This document shows positions 54,373 to 64,000 of a DNA stretch of 64,000 nt, one piece after another. The notes beneath the pieces are model-generated. The model made no database searches and was not told the DNA's origin. It worked only from the letters and a program-made list of their open reading frames with translations. The first letter of the stretch is position 1, and every line of letters begins with the position of its first letter. The DNA comes from Diphasiastrum complanatum (taxonomy: Eukaryota; Streptophyta; Lycopodiopsida; Lycopodiales; Lycopodiaceae), in the NCBI GenBank assembly GCA_029204225.1, contig CM055098.1:11429552-11493551 (forward strand), read 5' to 3'. The position numbers were made by a program, and so were the translations under genes.

Positions 54373-55263
54373 TGTGAAGAATTGAAAAAGATTATCTATG
54401 TTAGATATAGGGGTCTTATGTTTTTTACATCAAGCATCTAGGTGTAGGATTTTGATAGGAATAAATTTGGCATAGATGGCAAATTATGCATTTCCACTTG
54501 TAATGCCACTATTGAGCCAAAATAGAGTAAGAGCACCAGTATCTAAACTAGAAAGGGGGAGACCATCATTGGTCTTCGGCATCCTAAAACTGTATCGAGG
54601 ACCTAAATCTTTAAGATACGTGTTTAACAATTGGTCGTACTGTACATATTGAGAACTATTTACAAAGGCAAGTGCAGGGGGTGACGGAAGTAACATTGAT
54701 AAACCACATAAAGAATTGTCATTCAAGATTGATTCTACCTTTACACTAACAAAATCATCTAAATCGCTTCCAACAACAGGAGGAGGGAAACTAGTATTTG
54801 TTTGTGCTTGAATATAGTCCAATAGAATTAAGAGGTGCATAGATCAATTATCCAATAGGATCAAGAGGTGACAAAATGTGGTCCAATCATAGTTAAGCAT
54901 AGTGGTAGCTCGTGGACCTACTAGTATCATTGTACTCCTCATTTTGAAATCAATTGATTTGGTGATTTCATGGATTTTGTGAGTTTTTGGATTTCTAGCT
55001 TTCTCTCTCTACCCGAGAGCTCTTGATGCATTTTCTCTCTCTACCCTAGGAGAGCAGCTTGTTTTTACTTAGATTATTTTTTTAATACTTCCCACACGTG
55101 TGAGTGAGAGTTGGAAGTGATTGAATGCATGTAGTAGTGTGTTTTTGCCATAGGATTCAACATTGATCTTGAATCTCAATCTAGTCTTGATCTTGGTGCA
55201 TCTACACACCTTAGGAGATCACAAGTATATGTAGTGGACAGTCCACACGTGTGAAAATCAACA
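54373..55263 (+). repeat. 3' LTR of element D (891 bp) with a 269-bp replacement
   Basis: Same ends as the 5' LTR. Positions 54534-54802 are unrelated to the LTR and replace 115 bp equivalent to 49032-49146; the length difference (891-737 = 269-115) agrees exactly. The replacement removes the first two CCAAT units; those at 54819, 54852 and 54883 remain. CACACGTGTG at 55093 and 55244. Confidence 0.95.
54534..54802 (-). other. captured open segment, probably a host coding-exon fragment
   Basis: On the minus strand one frame is open across the whole 269 bp. It has a protein-like composition with TSFPPPVVGSDLDDFVSVKV, ESILNDNSLCGLSMLLPSPP, FVNSSQYVQYDQLLNTYLKD and LGPRYSFRMPKTNDGLPLSS. It does not resemble gag, pol or LTR sequence. 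The source gene was not recognised. Flanks show no target duplication, so it looks like template switching or gene conversion rather than an insertion. Confidence 0.55.
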
Positions 55264-55268
55264 ACCAT
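55264..55268. repeat. target-site duplication of element D, right copy
   Basis: ACCAT, matching 48866-48870. Confidence 0.95.
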
Positions 55269-55860
55269 GTAATAAACTGACATGGAATATATCACAGGCC
55301 CATGTCGAAAAAGGAAGTTACAACCGATATGTCACGAGACTAAGAACCTCCAATATGCAATAAGGCCCATAATAACGTGGTGCAAGCTTCTCAGTAGAAG
55401 CATGGCCCTGAATAAAGTGGTGTCGAGCAAAACGAAGGTGTAGATAAACCATATCCCCACCCTAAAACTAAACATGTTGGCAATGATGATCAATAGAAGT
55501 CTGGTACCGCTACTGGACATGCTGTAAATGTGTGCTGGCCCGAGAAATAAGCTTGCGAGCACCTAATAGAAAAGAGGCAAGTGTAACAGGTGTATCCTCA
55601 AGAGGAAGAGGTATCCCAGGTAAAAGGGGTGCATAAACATGAGATAATAAGAAAGGAGAGACACCAGTGATGATACTAACTGAGCTATTATAGCTATACT
55701 TAGCTAAACATAAATGCTGATCCCAGTCCTTCCCTGAAGGAGTAACAAAATGGCGGAGATAATCCTCAAGGATCCGATTAAGAACCTCTGACTGTCCATC
55801 GGCAGTAGAATGATAAGAAGGGCCCATAAAAAGCAGAACATCTAGTATGCGCATGAGCTA
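55269..55860 (-). pseudogene. gypsy F integrase, C-terminal half
   Basis: Minus strand: SYHSTADGQSEVLNRILEDY holds the catalytic Glu; then LRHFVTPSGKDWDQHLCLAK, SSVSIITGVSPFLL, and after frame breaks GDMVYLHLRFARHHF, KLAPRYYGPYCILE and FHVSLLHG, the standard tail of gypsy integrases. Stops and frame changes make it non-functional. Confidence 0.88.
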
Positions 55861-56096
55861 TGTCCAAAATGTAGAGGTAAACTTACTATCCCGATCAGAA
55901 AGGATAGTGCAAAAAAATCCATGGAGGCGGAAAATCTCTAACAAGAATAAACGTGCACACTACTCAACTGTAATAGTATCGCGAACCGGTATAAATGTGC
56001 CTGCTTCGAGAACCTATCAACCACCACCATACATGAATCATGACCACGCTGGGTACGGGGAAGGCCTAGTATAAAGTCCATAGAAATATTGGTCCA

Positions 56097-56561
56097 CTAG
56101 CGATGAGGAATAGGCCAACTTTGAAGCAAACCAGCAGACTTAGCACGGGTGTACTTATTGCGGGCACAAAAAGTGCAGTTGTGAATAAGGAGGGCTAGCT
56201 CTGACTTCATGGATGGCCAGTAGAAATGGTCCTTAAGACGAGCATAAGATTTTTGAAACCCAAAATGGCCACCAATAGGGGAGGAATGAACATCAGACAA
56301 TAACTGGGGGCGACGAGGCAAGGAGCTAGGAATACAACGAGACCCAAAATGATAAAGACGGTGATCAACGAGGGAATAGACCTGGGGAACAGCTGGTGGT
56401 GGGAAAATGTCGACTGGAGGAGCTGCTGTAGCACGCTGTACACATAAGAGATCCGCACAGTGAGCCTTAGGTAGGCTACGCATAAACTGTTTCCCATTGA
56501 TCAACTGATAATCTCCTTGGGAATCAATGCCAACATGGGAGTGGGTAACCGAATCATGCAC
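56097..56561 (-). pseudogene. gypsy F integrase, zinc-binding N-terminus
   Basis: Minus strand: LLSDVHSSPIGGHFGFQKSY, ARLKDHFYWPSMKSEL and CTFCARNKYTRAKSAGLLQS, i.e. the H..H..C..C integrase zinc finger. It is preceded by INGKQFMRSLPKAH from the pre-RT spacer, so protease-end and integrase are joined with the RT/RNase H removed. Confidence 0.88.
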
Positions 56562-56749
56562 AAAAGTGAGTGTCTGCCATGTCAGATCTAGTGTAACGGC
56601 ACCAATGCGTATGCGTAACTGAATGGATCAAGGACCAGGATGCCCAGTCCAAGTAGCATAAGCAAGATGTGCAAGGCAAGTAGGTTAGAAGAAGATTCGG
56701 ACATAGGATCAGGGTCGTCAAAGATATGGATATAGATATCAGGATTTTC

Positions 56750-58168
56750 AGTGTTAAAGCCCATAGAAAACAACAATAGTAGTAAGAGGAGTCTGGCAAC
56801 AATTATGAGCAACGTGGTCTGGGCTCTTACAATGAAAACAAAGATGCTTCTACTGAATGTCAGCGAACTGTACGGAAGTGTAACGGCGGACAAAGGTAGG
56901 GCAAGGAACAGGAGGACGTATGGCAGAAGGAACAATAGAGGAGGAAGGCAATGTAGGGGACGGAGTAGAAACTGAGGTAGAATGAGGTCGGGAAAAACGG
57001 GAAAATGGTGTATCAGGGTACTTATGTTGTAGAGTATTGGCAAGAGACATAGCCTCAAAAAGAGTATTGGGTCGAAAAGATGCGACATCATAGCGTAATG
57101 CACCTCGAAGTCCTACAATGTAGCGTCAGATGAGCTCAGCAGGCTGTAAGTCTGAGAAGAGGTATGACAGCTCTGTAAACTGATCTGTGTAGGAAGCTAA
57201 GTCGCTAGTATAAGTGAAATTACGAAAGAGGTCACGTTGTCGACTCAGCCACTAAGGATCAATCATAGCATGGCAAAGGTCACGACAAAATATAGGCCAT
57301 AGATGCATCCCATCCCAAAACAACAAACTCACCACCAAGTGGCAGCCCCAGCCATCTAATTGTAAGGCGACTAACTAGATATTTTGAACGTCAGTTTTAG
57401 GGTAGATTCGGAAGTAAGTATCAAGCTTAGCAGACCAATTCTCTAGAAGATTCCCATCAGAGGAACCAGAATAGGTAGTAAGCTGTGTGATTTTTTTCTT
57501 TATATCTATTCGAATTCAGTAAAGCTAATATTTTGCAGCCAGGATATAAAGCAAACGATAAAGTTTGCACCTTGATGGCCAACTGTGGGTTTGTTAGAGC
57601 TACAGATTCCTATCTAATCTATCAACAGTTCCTAAAGAGAGAAATAAGCTCGTGAATCGTGCTCCTCTTTACTAGCAATTTGGAAACTAATCAGAAATGT
57701 GGCGAAGTATTTGGAATAAAGTTTGTTTGAATTGTTTTAGGTGTAGTGACAAGAGTCACGCCTTGGTTTAGGGATCTAGTCTACCAATAACACAAAATGT
57801 TGACGCTAGGCTTTTTCTGGCCACCCAAACCTTTCTTTTCATTGCTTTCCAAAGTGTGGCTCAAGACTTGTCGTACGTGAAAATGGTTGAAATCCAGGAG
57901 GTGGAGGGGCCGGAAGGGGAGATCCACCAAAATGGCCACTAGGATAACTGGAGGACGACGGTGTCCTGAGGATAGGTGTCATAGGAGCCTTGCCAGGACC
58001 ATGAGGCTGTAATGCATCAATCTAGGACTAAAATGAGGCAAGGTTGGTCATAACAGTATCTAAGCGACAAGAGAGACTGGAAATGGCAACATCCATGGCC
58101 TGACGAATATGATCTTTCAAAGCATCCTGAGGGGGTTCACTCGTGGTGGGAGAATGAGCTTCCGACAT
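56750..58168 (-). pseudogene. gypsy F gag with zinc knuckle
   Basis: ATG 58168: MSEAHSPTTSEPPQDALKDH. Capsid blocks after frame changes: RDLFRNFTYTSDLASYTDQF, TELSYLFSDLQPAELI and YIVGLRGALRYDVASFRPNT. Zinc knuckle CFHCKSPDHVAHNC near 56,846-56,802. Many stops. Confidence 0.8.
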
Positions 58169-58583
58169 AATGAAAGAGATATGAAACTAAAGCAAGAGCA
58201 ATAGAATGAGTAAATCCAATGGACGAACTGAAGGAGAGGGCATAAGTCGTCACAACAGGTACGCCATAGAAAAAACACGTAAGCGATTCTCACAATAACT
58301 TGGTAGGAAAGGGAATGAGCTGGAGGAGCGATGGGGCAGTGATGGGACAGCGAGGAGCAGCGATGGAGTTGGAGGAGCCATGGAGTTGGAGGAGTGATGG
58401 GACAGCGATGGGACAGTGAGGAGCGATGATGGGACAGCGATGGAGCTGGAAGAAAGAATGAATAGATGGGCGCTGAAGGTTGGGCATCAGTGGTGTAGAA
58501 CCTACAAGAAAAGTAGGTCTGGAGAATGAAGATATGCACTGTGGATGGGCACCCTGTAGAAAAAAAAAAATCTGCTCAGGAAA

Positions 58584-58597
58584 GTGCGCTGATGCCA
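58584..58597 (-). other. primer-site-like motif of gypsy F
   Basis: TGGCATCAGCGCA on the minus strand, a diverged initiator-Met site about 415 bp upstream of gag. Right of it to about 58,999 is probably the 5' LTR; its outer end was not resolved. Confidence 0.6.
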
Positions 58598-60689
58598 AGT
58601 TACGAACAGATCCACAAGTAATCTTAGACTAAACTAGAAAGTAGCACATAAGCAAGACTTAATCCTAGAAAGCAGGAAAAAGAAAGATGAAGGAGGCTAA
58701 AGGAGAGAGATCCATATCATAAGCCGCCATGAAAGTGACACTAGAGCCCTACTTATACCCGACAGGAAGCCCTAGAAGGGGTCCAGAGGATAAGATTCAA
58801 CTAGGAGGGAAAATAGTGTGCCCTCCAAGAGGGCCCCCCTCCAAAGTAATATAGTCTAAATGTCAATAAAATGAAGAATAGGACCCAAGGCCAACCATAT
58901 AGTCTAAATGTCAATGTTCAATAAAATAGGGGGCCCAAGGCCTGCTTATGCATAAAAGTAAAGATAAAGTAAATACAAATGGACGTGGCAAATGTAAAGA
59001 GCCAAATCCATAACTATTGACCTTTTTAAGTTTTTTTTATAGTGATTTAAGATGCATTTGACACGAACAAGTTTCTAGCTTTTTGTTTCCAAATTCAATG
59101 AATGGCTTGAGCACTTGATAATGCTTTTTGACAACCATGGTAATCATAGTGTAAACAAAGATGTTAGAAGTGATGCTTTCCTCTTGCCAAACCAAAATTC
59201 AAGGTTAAAGTCAAATTTTCTACTACAATCTGTTGCTATCTCAACATCCTAAGTTGGATCAACAACCTAAATTGGAAATTCAACATTGATTAGTTATCAC
59301 ACTTCTTAGTGGATCAATAATCAGTAAACTCATTCTTGCAATTGAAGCATTTTCAAATTTCTTCCCTATCAATCAATCTAGAGCATGATTACTGATCATC
59401 AATTAGTCTAAGTAGCATTGCTTCTTTTGATCATAGTAATCCAAGAGCATATAAATACCATCATCATGAGCACTTTCGAAGCATAGTGGATGTGATCTTG
59501 TAGCCTTGTGAATGAGATTCAGCTTGAATATAAGTTTTGAAATCAGGTATTAATGGTACAAGAAGACTGTAGCAGGTTGTGGCATTTTTTATTCCTTATG
59601 TAACAATTGCAAATGCCAATCAGCTTAACCAACCCATTTGGAGCCTCTTGCAAATATTCTATGCTTGCATGTCGGAAAAGCACCAAAACCATTTGTCTAG
59701 CCAGCACAATGACTATTCCAAGATGCACCAATGTAACAACAACTTCAACTAATAATAAGCAAAGATGAACTCAGCCAAGTCAATCTGATGTATCATATGG
59801 TAAAACTGGTTGACCATGGATACCTGGAGAGGGGAGAAATTAGCTTAATTAGACATTGGGAGCCCGCACGTAATGTCTCCTCTCGTAAATACACCATTGT
59901 AGGTGTGCGACTTTAATATCAAAGAGGTGAAATTTGATCCTCACATTGAGTATATGCTTCTAAAAGCAAAACTGCTCAATGATAAATAAGGAAGACTAGC
60001 CCTTCTCTGGTCGAATACTTATTGTTTGCCTCATGTTTCGAATAGGTAATTAAACACTTTCCAAATATCCTCCTCCTCATCTTCCTCAGTTCCCACTACC
60101 CTTACATTGAGTGCTCGTTCCCTCATTGTTGTTAGTCGAGCATTAGATTTGCTTGCTTCAACCTCTCATTCACCAACTCATTGGTTTAAGGAATTGAGAA
60201 AGAAACAAATTTAGCTTAAATTTCATCAGCAATCGAATTCTTAATCGGGTTGGGATTCTTCAATGGTTTTTGACTCAAGTGCCCCTACTCAAGTTCTCAT
60301 TTCCATTACTTGCTCCACAACCACTTTAAGTTAATAGCATAATCCAATATTCTCTTGCCGAAAAGAATTGCATTTGCTTCCTTAACATTGTACTATCGTG
60401 GGTGTCACTGGAATTTCTTGTGATGATGTTCTCATTGGTGAAGTCCAAGATCAGAAGACCCCCAAGCTCTTTGGCAGTACCATGCATGTGTATTTCCTGC
60501 TTATTTGTCTTTAATGTCCCGTTTTTGCTCCTAGTGTCAAATCATAGGATTCGTTCCATGTCGCTTGTTGCCTTTGTCTTGACGCTTGAGTACAGTGTGT
60601 TCGGATGTATCCTACTGATTCAATTTTGTTTCAAATTCATTTTTCTGATAGCCGTACCGATATACTTATGTCATTTTTCCTCTAATGAA

Positions 60690-60925
60690 GTACCACAATC
60701 AGGCTATGAGGGAACGGACCTGCCTGGGAAGTCACCAATCGGGGCCGCACAAACTGGCCCGAGAGCTGTCCTTGAATAGGAGTGGAGTGGAGTGACGTGT
60801 ACAGGAGAGCCCTCTTGCTCCCAGTCAAACAAGGACAGATCAAAGATCGAACAGGAGAGACATAGAGAGACGTGTGTGTGTGTGTGCGTGTGCGCGCGTG
60901 CGCGCGAAAGGAGTCTATATAGAGA
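60690..60925 (-). promoter_or_regulatory. possible minus-strand core promoter and 5' UTR
   Basis: TCTATATAGAC at 60,924-60,912 flanked by CT-rich runs on the minus strand fits a plant TATA box with pyrimidine patch. Downstream is a TG/CG alternating tract and then a less AT-rich stretch to 60,690. It could be the start of the kinase transcript. No coding exon follows that could be recognised. Confidence 0.3.
60871..60906. repeat. alternating purine-pyrimidine tract (TG/CG)
   Basis: About 36 bp of strictly alternating GTGTGTGCGTGTGCGCGCG type sequence, prone to Z-DNA. Confidence 0.85.
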
Positions 60926-62774
60926 GAGAGACACTCTGAGAGTCTGAGAGAGAGAGAGAAAGAGAGAGCATTTAAAAGCAATGAAACAATGCTCAAAGCG
61001 GATGGTGAGTGTGGCTGTATAGGAAAGGTGACCCCATCAATTACCCTATGACACTATGTCTAACACTGACGGTTGGTAAACGAACTTACTTGCTCATGTA
61101 AGCCAAGTGCGAAAACCAAAATATTACATTGTGCAATAATTGGACCATCTCGATCTCTTGAGCATCTTCTAAATATTGAACTCGTTAATATCAAGTGCAT
61201 GTAATTGTAAAGGATACTGCACTATCATGTACTATGTCATGGCATCCAAGTACTATACAATAGGTGAGTTTTCTTTTTCAAAGAGCAAATGTTTGCTAGT
61301 GATTATATTTATAGACAGGTACTTGTATTGCAGTAAAAGAAACTGTCTTAAGGAAAAAGTAGAAAGCTTCAATGATCACATGTCTTACTAAACGGAATAT
61401 TGCTAGAAGTTGGATCCATATGTATATTGAATGGACATCATGTTGTACCAAGGTGAGGCACCAAAGTAAATCTCTATTTAAATATTCCATTCCACTTGGT
61501 CCTTGATCTCCCACTAGTCTAATATCCTTTCAAAATACTAGTTCGCTACAGAGCATGTGGTAGCTCTCATTCTATACTCTTGTGCATATCCATAACTCTC
61601 TGGCGAGAATCACATAAACCGTCTACTCTAATATATGAACAATTTCAATAGAAGCCCAATCACAAAGAATGTGGTTGAGGCCTGTTTGTGTTCTCATGTG
61701 CCTAGAGAACCCTGACTCTCTATGTTATTGTTGTGTCTCAAGATGAGCCCAACCATCAAAAATATCATCCATCCACTTGTTTCTTTGACATTTAAAAGTC
61801 CTACATCTCTCCTTCCACCTATGTAAGAGTAAGATCTTCACCCTTAACCCTTAACACCTCTCATGAAAAAGAACTGCACCAGATTCACGGGGAATAAGAT
61901 TGAGTGAAAGTGCATATGAACACAATAAGTATCAAAACCAATAATGCATGCTAGTTGTCAACACCAATAGCTGCCATTTATGATATCAAAATTAAGTTCA
62001 TCCATGGAGGTTTCATTACTGTTGAGAGACTACTCACCACACTAATTATGATGTCTCATGAAGGACTAGCACTCGTTTCTATGAACACTTCATTTGATGT
62101 ACTTTCTCTTTGACGCCCATCCAAAATTCTACTTATGGTTTGATGTTGTCAAAAGTGGTTTCAATGAACAATGTTCTATGTTGGCACACAAAAGGTTCAA
62201 AACTTAGTGGTATCTCGTGGGTAACTCGAGGATATAAGCACCTTCTAAGCCTCTTCTAAAGCTTAAAATATAGAATAATGTCTTTTGTTTCCGTATGTCA
62301 CCAGAAACAATATGTCCTGAATCTTACAATAGCTGCTTCAAAAAGTAAGTGGTGAAACTAGAATGATAAGGTAGAGTTTCATCTTGTATTGTTGACTATA
62401 TCTTCTACTCTTTGATTGTCAAACTCAAATTTATTTAGTTTGACAGCTAATTTAACATATCTATGATTGTGTTTAAGACTTTATAATCACCACAAGTTAA
62501 CTTGATCGCCAAAGAGACTTTTACTATCAATCACCACTTATTGCCATGAAAGCTTGCACTTCCATCAATTTGATCAAACTTTAGGATGAATACTCAAGTG
62601 TATCAATTTAACTTTACAATACTTTCTAACTCAGAAAACTAATGTACCATCTCAAGAGCGCTTGCCAAGTGGTCAGTGTGAATTGGCATCACGGCAAGCA
62701 ACTCAGCTCAGAGTAACTGCCCAAATGTCTGAGATTAGTGCAATGCACACATAAAGAAAAAAATACACACATAC

Positions 62775-62935
62775 CTGCAATTGAAAAGAAGAGTAAAATT
62801 TGGTCTTTTTTTTCAACTCCCTTGATTAAAAGATTTTCAATTTCTTGAAATGCGAAGAGAGAGAACACTCATGTCTTTAAGGAAATCTCTGCTTGGCGCT
62901 CCAGACCGCCTTTCTATTTATTTGTGAAGGAACAA
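62775..62935 (-). promoter_or_regulatory. possible minus-strand TATA box and non-coding first exon
   Basis: Minus strand: CACAAATAAATAGAAAG near 62,920, then about 120 bp to a good donor TTGCAG|GTATGTG at 62,776/62,775. The only ATG in between gives an 11-codon ORF. It could be a 5' UTR exon of the kinase gene; unproven. Confidence 0.2.
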
Positions 62936-64000
62936 TGTTAACAGTCTTGATAATCACGAAGGAAATCAGGTACATTATGTAGCCATACATTCATAACTTC
63001 TCAAGTGACAATGTTTATCCTTTCTTGTTCTAGGAGGGATGCAGGTAGCAGAGAAAATAATCTTTACTTTTTTGTGGCGATAGGGTCGATTCTTCAGAAC
63101 GTGAGCTCTCATTTGCTTCAGCCACAACCATTTCCCAATTTACAAGTTCCCTATTGCAATACATCCAATAACTTGGCACCTAGCTGCGTACATCCGTGTC
63201 TAAACAAAGCTCCCTTACAGTTGGGCAGTTATTATGAATCTTTTTCTTTTGGCATTAACTTCCAGAGAAAGTATCTATGTCTTAAGGCCACTCCTTAAAA
63301 CAAAGCGTCCCTCCTAAACTCTGACAAAACGTTGTTCATTCAAATTTTCTTTAAATTGGTAGCTAATATTATTCCCACCTCCTTATAATTTTCCAACGGC
63401 AATTTAATGTTGGATGACGAGAAAGCTTCATCTGCAATAAAATCATCTCCAATCCACGTGAATCTGCAAATCTGCTTGAATGCTAAGCTTCAAAATTGGA
63501 CCGTATACATGTCAGATCATATCCTTTTGAACCCGTAAAATAGCAGAAGAACTCAGTGCATCATAAAAACTGCTGAGTACCATCGTGCCCAACAGCTCTA
63601 GCCTCTCTGGTTACATTTTTTCGGCCTTTTGATAAATTCATTGTCTGTTCGCACACCAAATATTTCTCGAAGTGCTCGCATATGGCTTTGGCATATTCTA
63701 GAGTGGTCCAGCCAAGTGAACCGACCTTATGGATTTCAGCGCTAACTTCACAAGGGAATGTCTTTCTTTATAACTCAAGTAAAACGAGCAAGACGTATCT
63801 GAACTATATGTAAAGAATGTAGCCGCAAACAATTGCTATTTGTTAAGGCAAAGTGGCATTTATACGCTAAAAGGGACACGTTCTTACTGCTAATCACTCA
63901 CGTTTTAAGAGAATGCATGGAGTAAACTCTGACAGAAAGATGGGATTGATAGAAATCAAGCGATCTGGCTCACGAGAAATTACATTCATTCGCTACAGTT

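Larger units (their letters stand above)
48871..55263 (+). mobile_element. full-length Ty1/copia element D, near-intact
   Basis: 6,393 bp with two LTRs, perfect primer site, purine tract and ACCAT target duplication. Coding region broken by only one obvious frameshift (A-run near 51,855-51,860). By eye about eight substitutions separate the shared LTR parts, so insertion is recent compared with C. It is inserted in element F. The 3' LTR carries an unrelated 269-bp segment. Confidence 0.97.
48832..58999 (-). mobile_element. Ty3/gypsy element F, interrupted by element D
   Basis: Minus-strand element: primer-site-like TGGCATCAGCGC at 58,597-58,586, gag from ATG 58168, zinc knuckle near 56,800-56,846, then integrase. 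RT is deleted. The integrase tail (FHVSLLHG) runs into the D insertion at 55,264; the sequence left of D (48,870 downward) continues the same frame with INSLSTS. Ends are approximate. Confidence 0.78.
59000..64000. other. right flank; no coding gene recognised
   Basis: Stop-rich AT-rich sequence. It probably contains upstream sequence of the minus-strand kinase gene, but no signal-peptide exon with the right splice phase was found. Noted: a GC-richer stretch 60,690-60,910 with TATA and CT-rich sequence on the minus strand, and a TATA-like/UTR-like segment at 62,775-62,935. Confidence 0.45.

Noticed and set aside
60402-60779. 125-codon hydrophobic ORF MSLEFLVMMFSLV...
   Set aside because: No family recognised, composition follows AT-rich background, and the last part runs into the candidate minus-strand 5' UTR.
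63005-63298. 97-codon ORF MTMFILSCSRRDAG...
   Set aside because: No recognisable motif, no hydrophobic or repeat pattern, no flanking support; likely chance.

Overview
The window is nuclear DNA from a vascular plant with a large, retrotransposon-filled genome. Evidence: one spliced receptor-kinase gene whose introns are packed with LTR retrotransposons, spliceosomal GT-AG introns, initiator-Met-tRNA primer sites, and many dinucleotide tracts. An 18.4-kb intron full of nested elements is typical of gymnosperms and other giant plant genomes, but the species cannot be fixed from sequence alone.

Host gene. On the minus strand, from 48,347 down to 16,542, ten exons assemble without a stop or frame break into a leucine-rich-repeat receptor-like kinase of subfamily II (SERK/NIK clade). 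The order is LRR N-cap (48.3 kb), LRR exons of 72, 144, 72 and 57 bp (29.8-27.0 kb), a linker exon, a transmembrane exon, and three kinase exons (22.7, 22.0 and 16.8 kb). All junctions are GT-AG and all phases match. The signal-peptide exon was not found. A 62-bp tandem duplication copies the acceptor and start of the N-cap exon.

Layout. 1-6,462: two Ty1/copia elements (A plus strand, B minus strand) fused in inverted orientation. 6,463-8,797: decayed copia relic and a microsatellite. 8,798-14,749: complete but dead copia element C (TSD ATAAT). 16,542-29,836: nine of the kinase exons; intron 10 holds two more inversely fused copia fragments. 29,837-48,217: giant intron with a Ty3/gypsy LTR and chromodomain remnant, a gag-RNase H deletion derivative, and a 9.5-kb gypsy element (37,011-46,535) that lacks reverse transcriptase but carries minisatellite blocks and extra ORFs after the integrase. 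48,871-55,263: copia element D, same family as C and nearly intact (TSD ACCAT), inserted into gypsy element F (to about 58,999). 59,000-64,000: no recognisable gene; two possible minus-strand core-promoter or 5' UTR segments.

How the pieces relate. One kinase gene is the only host gene clearly supported; everything else is mobile DNA or its debris, mostly inside its introns or upstream of it. The most unusual signals are the duplicated exon-2 acceptor, a CCAAT-box ladder (intervals 33, 33, 33, 31 bp) in the C/D LTRs, a 269-bp open segment resembling a host coding exon that replaces 115 bp of the D 3' LTR, and the accessory ORFs and minisatellites of the RT-less gypsy element.
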